Assembly (NCBI RefSeq): GCF_000744835.1
Contig: NZ_JQMS01000001.1
Coordinates: forward strand, 496,001-560,000
DNA length: 64,000 nt
Reading direction: 5' to 3'
From: Flavobacterium sp. 83
GTDB lineage: Bacteria > Bacteroidota > Bacteroidia > Flavobacteriales > Flavobacteriaceae
The notes under the pieces were generated by a model. It did no database searches. It saw only the letters and a list, made by a program, of their open reading frames with translations, and was not told where the DNA came from. Below, one piece after another: positions 59,786-64,000 of this stretch (within the stretch, counting starts at the first letter, position 1; the number at the start of each line of letters is the position of its first letter). The position numbers were made by a program, and so were the translations under genes.

Positions 59786-62245
59786 TTATTTCAAAGCATC
59801 GATTTTCGCCTGAACTTCTTCATCAGTTCCCTCGAAAACTTGCGTATCCACTTTACCATTTATGGTGGTCGTTACTGTAGCCACAACCATACCATTGGCA
59901 TTAGTTTTTTGAATCGAAACTTCTTTAGAAATCATATGAGTTGACATCGCTTCTGCATTCATGTGTTCACAGGTTTTATTTGTACAACCTTTAGCTTTAC
60001 ATTCTTCTGCTGACATTGAAATACATTTACCTGAAGCCACACAACAAGATGCTTTATCAGAAATGGTATGACTTCCGTTACCCAAAATTGGTGCAATTAC
60101 AAGACCGATTAAGCAAGTTAATTTAATCAAAATATTCATCGATGGTCCAGAAGTATCTTTGAACGGATCACCAACAGTATCTCCAGTTACAGCTGCTTTG
60201 TGCGCATCAGAGCCTTTGTATGTCATTTCACCGTTAATTAACACCCCTGCTTCGAAGGATTTTTTAGCATTATCCCAAGCACCACCTGCATTGTTTTGGA
60301 AAACGGCCCAAAGCACACCAGATACAGTAACTCCAGCCATATATCCTCCTAACATTTCAGCAATTAACTGGTTGTTGTCTCCATAAACTAATTTACCAAG
60401 TAAAACAATTGCTATTGGAAAACCGATAGTCAAAATTCCTGGCAACATCATTTCGCGTAAAGCGGCTTTGGTTGAAATATCAACACATTTAGCATATTCC
60501 GGTTTTCCGGTTCCTTCCATAATTCCCGGAATTTCTCTAAACTGACGACGTACTTCATACACCATATCCATCGCAGCTTTTCCAACAGAATTCATCGCTA
60601 AAGCAGAGAAAACAACGGGTATCATTCCACCAACAAACAACATCGCTAAAACAGGCGCTTTGAAAATATTAATCCCGTCAATTCCGGTAAAAGTTACGTA
60701 CGCCGCAAATAAAGCTAATGAGGTCAATGCAGCTGAAGCAATAGCGAAACCTTTTCCTGTTGCAGCAGTTGTATTTCCAACAGAATCCAAAATATCCGTT
60801 CTTGTACGCACTTCCTTTGGTAGTTCACTCATTTCAGCAATTCCACCTGCATTATCCGATATGGGGCCAAAAGCATCAATTGCCAGTTGCATAGCCGTTG
60901 TTGCCATCATGGCCGAAGCTGCTAAAGCCACACCATAAAATCCTGCAAAAGCATAAGAAGTCCAAATGGCAGCAGCAAACAACAAAACGGTTGGAAACGT
61001 AGAAATCATTCCTGTTGCCAAACCTGCAATTACATTTGTCCCAGCTCCAGTACTCGATTTTTGTACAATTGCCATTACTGGTTTAGTCCCTAATCCCGTG
61101 TAATATTCTGTAACAGATGAAATTGTAGCTCCAACCACTAATCCTACGATGGTTGCATAGAAAACTCTCATCGATGAGATATCTTGTATCCCTTCTCCAT
61201 AAAACTCCATTTTCATGGTTGAAGGCAACATATATTGAACTAAAAAGAAACAAGCAATTGCAGTTAAAGCTATAGAAACCCAGTTTCCAATATTTAACGC
61301 TTTTTGCACTTGTTTTTCTTTTGCATTAGTATCCGTAATTTTAACCAACATGGTTCCGATGATAGAAAATAATATTCCAAAACCGGCGATTGCCATTGGT
61401 AGTAAAATGGGTCCGATTCCGCCAAAGGCATCCTCAATTTTCCCACCCATATCTTTGATAACATAATTACCCAGAACCATAGCTGCCAAAACTGTCGCTA
61501 CATAAGAACCAAATAAATCGGCACCCATTCCGGCAACATCACCCACATTATCCCCAACATTATCTGCAATTGTAGCCGGATTACGAGGGTCATCTTCGGG
61601 AATTCCAGCTTCTACTTTTCCCACTAAATCAGCACCAACATCGGCAGCTTTTGTATAAATACCACCACCAACACGAGCAAACAAAGCAATAGATTCTGCT
61701 CCAAGAGAAAAACCTGCTAATGTCTCCAACACTTTGGTCATGTCTTCAGAAGAGGTCCAAACACCATTCATGAAAAAATGGAAAAAGAAAATAAAGAAAG
61801 AGGTTAAACCAAGAACGGCTAAACCTGCAACACCTAACCCCATTACTGTCCCACCACCAAAAGAAACTTTTAAAGCTTGTGGCAAACTGGTACGGGCAGC
61901 TTGTGTTGTTCTAACATTGGTTTTTGTTGCAATTTTCATTCCCATGTTTCCCGCCAAGGCCGAGAAAAATGCTCCGAAAACAAAAGCAACTACTATTAAT
62001 ATATGTGTTGTAGGAACGACAAATGAAACTCCGGCTAAAACGATGCTTGCTCCTACTACGAAGAAAGCCAATAACCTATATTCTGCTTTAAGGAAAGCTA
62101 ATGCACCTTCGTAAATATAATCTGAAATCTCTTTCATCTTACCATCTCCAGCGTCTTGTTTTAATACCCAAGCTCTTTTAACCCACATGAACAGAAGTCC
62201 TACAATTGCCATAACTATTGGCAAGTAAATCATTATTGTATTCAT
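59786..62245 (-). CDS. hppA: membrane-bound ion-translocating pyrophosphatase
   Basis: This protein of about 819 residues couples pyrophosphate hydrolysis to H+ or Na+ export across the inner membrane, with about 16 helices. The catalytic segment [21 protein letters not shown] and [21 protein letters not shown] are diagnostic. [10 protein letters not shown] carries Ala where K+-independent enzymes have Lys, pointing to the K+-stimulated class (H+- or Na+-pumping). I start at the ATG at about 62245; an upstream TTG adds 14 residues. The C-terminus is unusual: about 90 extra residues, including a Cys-rich segment. Confidence 0.95.
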   Translation of the reverse strand: MNTIMIYLPIVMAIVGLLFMWVKRAWVLKQDAGDGKMKEISDYIYEGALAFLKAEYRLLAFFVVGASIVLAGVSFVVPTTHILIVVAFVFGAFFSALAGNMGMKIATKTNVRTTQAARTSLPQALKVSFGGGTVMGLGVAGLAVLGLTSFFIFFFHFFMNGVWTSSEDMTKVLETLAGFSLGAESIALFARVGGGIYTKAADVGADLVGKVEAGIPEDDPRNPATIADNVGDNVGDVAGMGADLFGSYVATVLAAMVLGNYVIKDMGGKIEDAFGGIGPILLPMAIAGFGILFSIIGTMLVKITDTNAKEKQVQKALNIGNWVSIALTAIACFFLVQYMLPSTMKMEFYGEGIQDISSMRVFYATIVGLVVGATISSVTEYYTGLGTKPVMAIVQKSSTGAGTNVIAGLATGMISTFPTVLLFAAAIWTSYAFAGFYGVALAASAMMATTAMQLAIDAFGPISDNAGGIAEMSELPKEVRTRTDILDSVGNTTAATGKGFAIASAALTSLALFAAYVTFTGIDGINIFKAPVLAMLFVGGMIPVVFSALAMNSVGKAAMDMVYEVRRQFREIPGIMEGTGKPEYAKCVDISTKAALREMMLPGILTIGFPIAIVLLGKLVYGDNNQLIAEMLGGYMAGVTVSGVLWAVFQNNAGGAWDNAKKSFEAGVLINGEMTYKGSDAHKAAVTGDTVGDPFKDTSGPSMNILIKLTCLIGLVIAPILGNGSHTISDKASCCVASGKCISMSAEECKAKGCTNKTCEHMNAEAMSTHMISKEVSIQKTNANGMVVATVTTTINGKVDTQVFEGTDEEVQAKIDALK

Positions 62246-62300
62246 AAATTTCTTTTGGTTTTTGGTTAGTATTAGTAATTTTACCAAACGAATTTAAACA

Positions 62301-62334
62301 AAAAAGCAATACTCCTAACGGAATATTGCTTTTT
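62301..62334 (-). terminator. terminator of ppa
   Basis: An 11-bp stem (AAAAAGCAATA with TATTGCTTTTT), with inner TCC/GGA pairs, lies 23 bp after the ppa stop. Confidence 0.8.
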
Positions 62335-62356
62335 TTGTAAAAATTATAGATGAAAA

Positions 62357-62887
62357 TTATTTAATACTAAACAATCCTTCTGGTTTATTTTCAATTGCGT
62401 TGAAACGATCTGTACATTCTTTGATAATTGCAAAGGCTTCGTTAACATCTCCCCATCCTTCTACATCTACTACTTTATTTTCCAAATCTTTGTACACTTG
62501 AAAGAAATGCTCAATCTCTTTTAATAAGTGAGGATTGATATCTGATAAATTTTCTAATGAATTCCAAATTGGATCTGAAACCGGTACACAGATAACTTTT
62601 TCATCTGGTCCTTTATCATCTGCCATGTGGAAAACACCGATAGGTTTTACTTCCATTACACATCCAGGAAAAGTTGGCTCGTTTACTAAAACCAAAACAT
62701 CTAATGGATCTCCGTCTAATGCTAAAGTTTCAGGAATAAATCCGTAATCAGCTGGATACATCATTGACGAGAATAACATTCTGTCAAAACGCATTCTTTT
62801 TATTTCGAAATCATATTCGTATTTATTTCTACTTCCTCTTGGTATTTCGATTAAGACATCGAAAGTTGTTAATTTGTCTGCTGTCAT
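62357..62887 (-). CDS. ppa: soluble inorganic pyrophosphatase (family I)
   Basis: This 176-residue enzyme hydrolyses pyrophosphate. Family I signatures are IEIPRGSRNKYEYD, YPADYGFIPETLALDGDPLDVLVL (with the DxDPxD metal-binding aspartates) and DDKGPDEKVICVP. It is encoded directly upstream of hppA, so soluble and membrane pyrophosphatases lie side by side, separated by a terminator. Confidence 0.96.
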   Translation of the reverse strand: MTADKLTTFDVLIEIPRGSRNKYEYDFEIKRMRFDRMLFSSMMYPADYGFIPETLALDGDPLDVLVLVNEPTFPGCVMEVKPIGVFHMADDKGPDEKVICVPVSDPIWNSLENLSDINPHLLKEIEHFFQVYKDLENKVVDVEGWGDVNEAFAIIKECTDRFNAIENKPEGLFSIK

Positions 62888-62916
62888 TTTTGTTTTCTTT
62901 TCTATATTTATGGATG

Positions 62917-62946
62917 CAAAAATAAGTAAAGAATCTCTTTCAACAA
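62917..62946 (-). promoter_or_regulatory. promoter of ppa
   Basis: Minus strand: TTG, 19 nt, TATTTTTG. The -7 element is exact and lies 30 bp before the ppa ATG. Confidence 0.6.
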
Positions 62947-62992
62947 TAAAAAATCAATGTTATCTCTTCATTAAATTTTAACAAACAGCACT

Positions 62993-63595
62993 TTAGTAAA
63001 CCACCGTTCGATTTCTTTTGTTCAAATAATGATGCCACAAAAGATAGGTAGCCACGGAACGATACGGACTCCATTTTGTAGTATGAACTTCCATGTCTTC
63101 TTTATTATGAATATCCAGTAATTCTTTTATGGTATTTACTACCGCAATATCTCCTAATGGCAGTAAATCTGGCTCTTGAAGGCAAAACATTAAATAGATA
63201 TCGATAGTCCAATTTCCAATTCCTTTTATCTTAATGAGCTCTTGTCGAACTTGCTGAGCGGTTTTGGACGACAAACTTTCTAAATCAATATCTTTATTCA
63301 GTATTGCAGTTGACAACGCTTTAATATAAGATGTTTTTTGGCGGCTTACGCCAAGATTTCTAAACTCTTCATCTGATAAAGTAAGAAGTGCCAAAGGTAC
63401 AAAGTTCTTTTCTTTGGCCTTTAACTTTAAAAAAGTCGCCTTGGCTGAATCTATGGATACTTGCTGTTCTAAAATTAACAACACCAAAGTTTCAAATCCT
63501 TGTGGCCTTATTGGAATGGTTGGCATCCCATATTGTTCAATAATTTCTTTGAAAATAGTTTCTTTTTCTAAAAGATAGTCAATGGCTTGTTGCAT
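62993..63595 (-). CDS. DNA-3-methyladenine glycosylase (AlkA-like, HhH-GPD)
   Basis: This 200-residue base-excision repair enzyme has the helix-hairpin-helix motif IKIKGIGNWTIDIYLMF followed by the catalytic aspartate region LLPLGDIAVVNTIKEL. Short length and the N-terminal ETLVLLILEQQVSI fit the AlkA core lacking the N-terminal domain. It removes alkylated bases; exact substrates are not evident. Confidence 0.88.
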   Translation of the reverse strand: MQQAIDYLLEKETIFKEIIEQYGMPTIPIRPQGFETLVLLILEQQVSIDSAKATFLKLKAKEKNFVPLALLTLSDEEFRNLGVSRQKTSYIKALSTAILNKDIDLESLSSKTAQQVRQELIKIKGIGNWTIDIYLMFCLQEPDLLPLGDIAVVNTIKELLDIHNKEDMEVHTTKWSPYRSVATYLLWHHYLNKRNRTVVY

Positions 63596-63608
63596 AATCT
63601 GATTTTTT

Positions 63609-63692
63609 TAGCCCAGATGGAAACGGCATCCTTTTTATAAGGCGATTTTTCTTCGCCTTATAAAAAGATATAGTGTAAAGCTGGAAATAGCT
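63609..63692 (+). ncRNA. copy C of the structured repeat
   Basis: Closing stem CCAG (63613-63616) with CTGG (63681-63684), outer AGC with GCT, small hairpin GATG with CATC, long hairpin of about 15 bp containing TTATAAGGCGA, tail AAAAAGATATAGTGTAAAGC. The closing stem differs from copies B and D at both strands, keeping pairing. It is in opposite orientation to the flanking genes. Confidence 0.5.
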
Positions 63693-63733
63693 CCAAATAA
63701 AAAAGTATGAATTGAATCTGAAATAAGTTCCCA

Positions 63734-64000
63734 TTAGAAAAAGAATCCAAACGATCCTTTTACAGAGAAACGATTAGTATCCGGTGTGTTTAAATAATTG
63801 CCTCTCCATGCGAAGTCAATGCGGAATACTTTAAAAATATTTCCAATACCTGCATGATATTCCCAATAGACATTGTCAGGAGCATTATAGGTTAATCCGG
63901 AAGCATTAATTGCTCTATTAGCATCCGAAATAGTTCCGTAAACTCCTTTTACCCCAATAATTTCTCTCCAATTCAGTTTTCTCATAAAAGGGATTCTAGA
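63734..64000 (-). CDS. C-terminal end of a DUF5686-type outer-membrane protein (5' part outside window)
   Basis: The frame is open to the window edge (88 codons plus stop). The sequence IPFMRKLNWREIIGVKGVYG ... YHAGIGNIFKVFRIDFAWRGNYLN ... FSVKGSFGFFF is typical of the last beta-strands of DUF5686/carboxypeptidase-regulatory-like outer-membrane proteins in Bacteroidota, with a terminal aromatic residue as in outer-membrane barrels. The apparent ATG at 63983 is internal. Function is unknown. Confidence 0.75.
   Translation of the reverse strand, partial: SRIPFMRKLNWREIIGVKGVYGTISDANRAINASGLTYNAPDNVYWEYHAGIGNIFKVFRIDFAWRGNYLNTPDTNRFSVKGSFGFFF

Noticed and set aside
62246..62287. TTG-initiated 14-residue extension of HppA
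   Set aside because: The ATG at about 62245 begins directly before the first membrane helix, as in the family; the extension is charged and lies near the ppa terminator.

Overview
The window is a stretch of chromosome from a Flavobacterium-like member of the Bacteroidota (family Flavobacteriaceae). Evidence: strongly A/T-rich intergenic DNA; promoters of the Bacteroidota type (TTTG, about 20 nt, TAnnTTTG); few Shine-Dalgarno sequences; the gliding-motility ATPase gene gldA; a TonB/ExbB/ExbD set with the Bacteroidota-type TonB N-terminus; and a complete kynurenine mono-oxygenase/kynureninase pair. No rRNA, tRNA, CRISPR array or transposase gene was recognised. Both window edges cut genes (tonB at the left, a DUF5686-type outer-membrane protein at the right).

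Layout. 1-2.7 kb: exbB-exbD-exbD-tonB energy transducer. 3-14 kb: HerA-like ATPase, cupin, kynurenine mono-oxygenase, penicillin-acylase-type hydrolase, a flavin-reductase/Fe-S photolyase pair, kynureninase, SIMPL protein. 14.5-19 kb: rsgA-dtd-mazG-like-aroA-queA. 19.9-24.3 kb: aromatic amino-acid operon (pheA, aminotransferase, tyrA, DAHP synthase/chorismate mutase). 24.5-28.4 kb: dicarboxylate-type symporter, gldA, PLP decarboxylase. 28.4-33.6 kb: methionine synthase split in two genes plus metF. 33.7-42.5 kb: assimilatory sulfate reduction with siroheme synthesis, facing a TauE-type permease. 42.6-52.8 kb: Rrf2 regulator and the methionine/homoserine genes (metZ-like, osmC, thrA, metX, a small orf, metY, metK). 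53-59.8 kb: deoxynucleoside kinase, then a type III restriction-modification system with an XRE regulator and a HigBA toxin-antitoxin pair. 59.8-64 kb: membrane and soluble pyrophosphatases, a DNA glycosylase and the partial outer-membrane protein.

How the genes work together. From 28 to 53 kb the genes form a nearly complete route from sulfate and aspartate to methionine and S-adenosylmethionine: sulfate to APS (CysDN), APS to sulfite (CysH), sulfite to sulfide (siroheme sulfite reductase, with CobA and the sirohydrochlorin enzyme supplying siroheme), aspartate to homoserine (ThrA), O-acetylation (MetX), sulfhydrylation (MetY and a MetZ-like enzyme), methylation (split MetH with MetF), and SAM synthesis (MetK).

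The most interesting content is in the leaders, not the genes. The metX and metH transcripts each begin with a SAM-I riboswitch. metK has a separate structured leader that resembles a SAM-II pseudoknot. metY, a small unknown orf, and pheA are preceded by short unannotated leader peptides: Met/Cys-rich before metY and the orf, Phe/Tyr-rich before pheA. Each leader ends beside a rho-independent terminator whose 5' arm can also pair with a segment at or near the leader's stop codon. Five such ribosome-mediated attenuators are visible; four occur as two tandem pairs. Other unusual content: a four-copy structured repeat with compensatory base changes, REP-like palindromes inserted in frame into two genes (one flanked by a 12-bp direct repeat), a pair of shared operator-like sites between cysH and the TauE-type gene, and a sulfite reductase fused to a HEPN-like domain.
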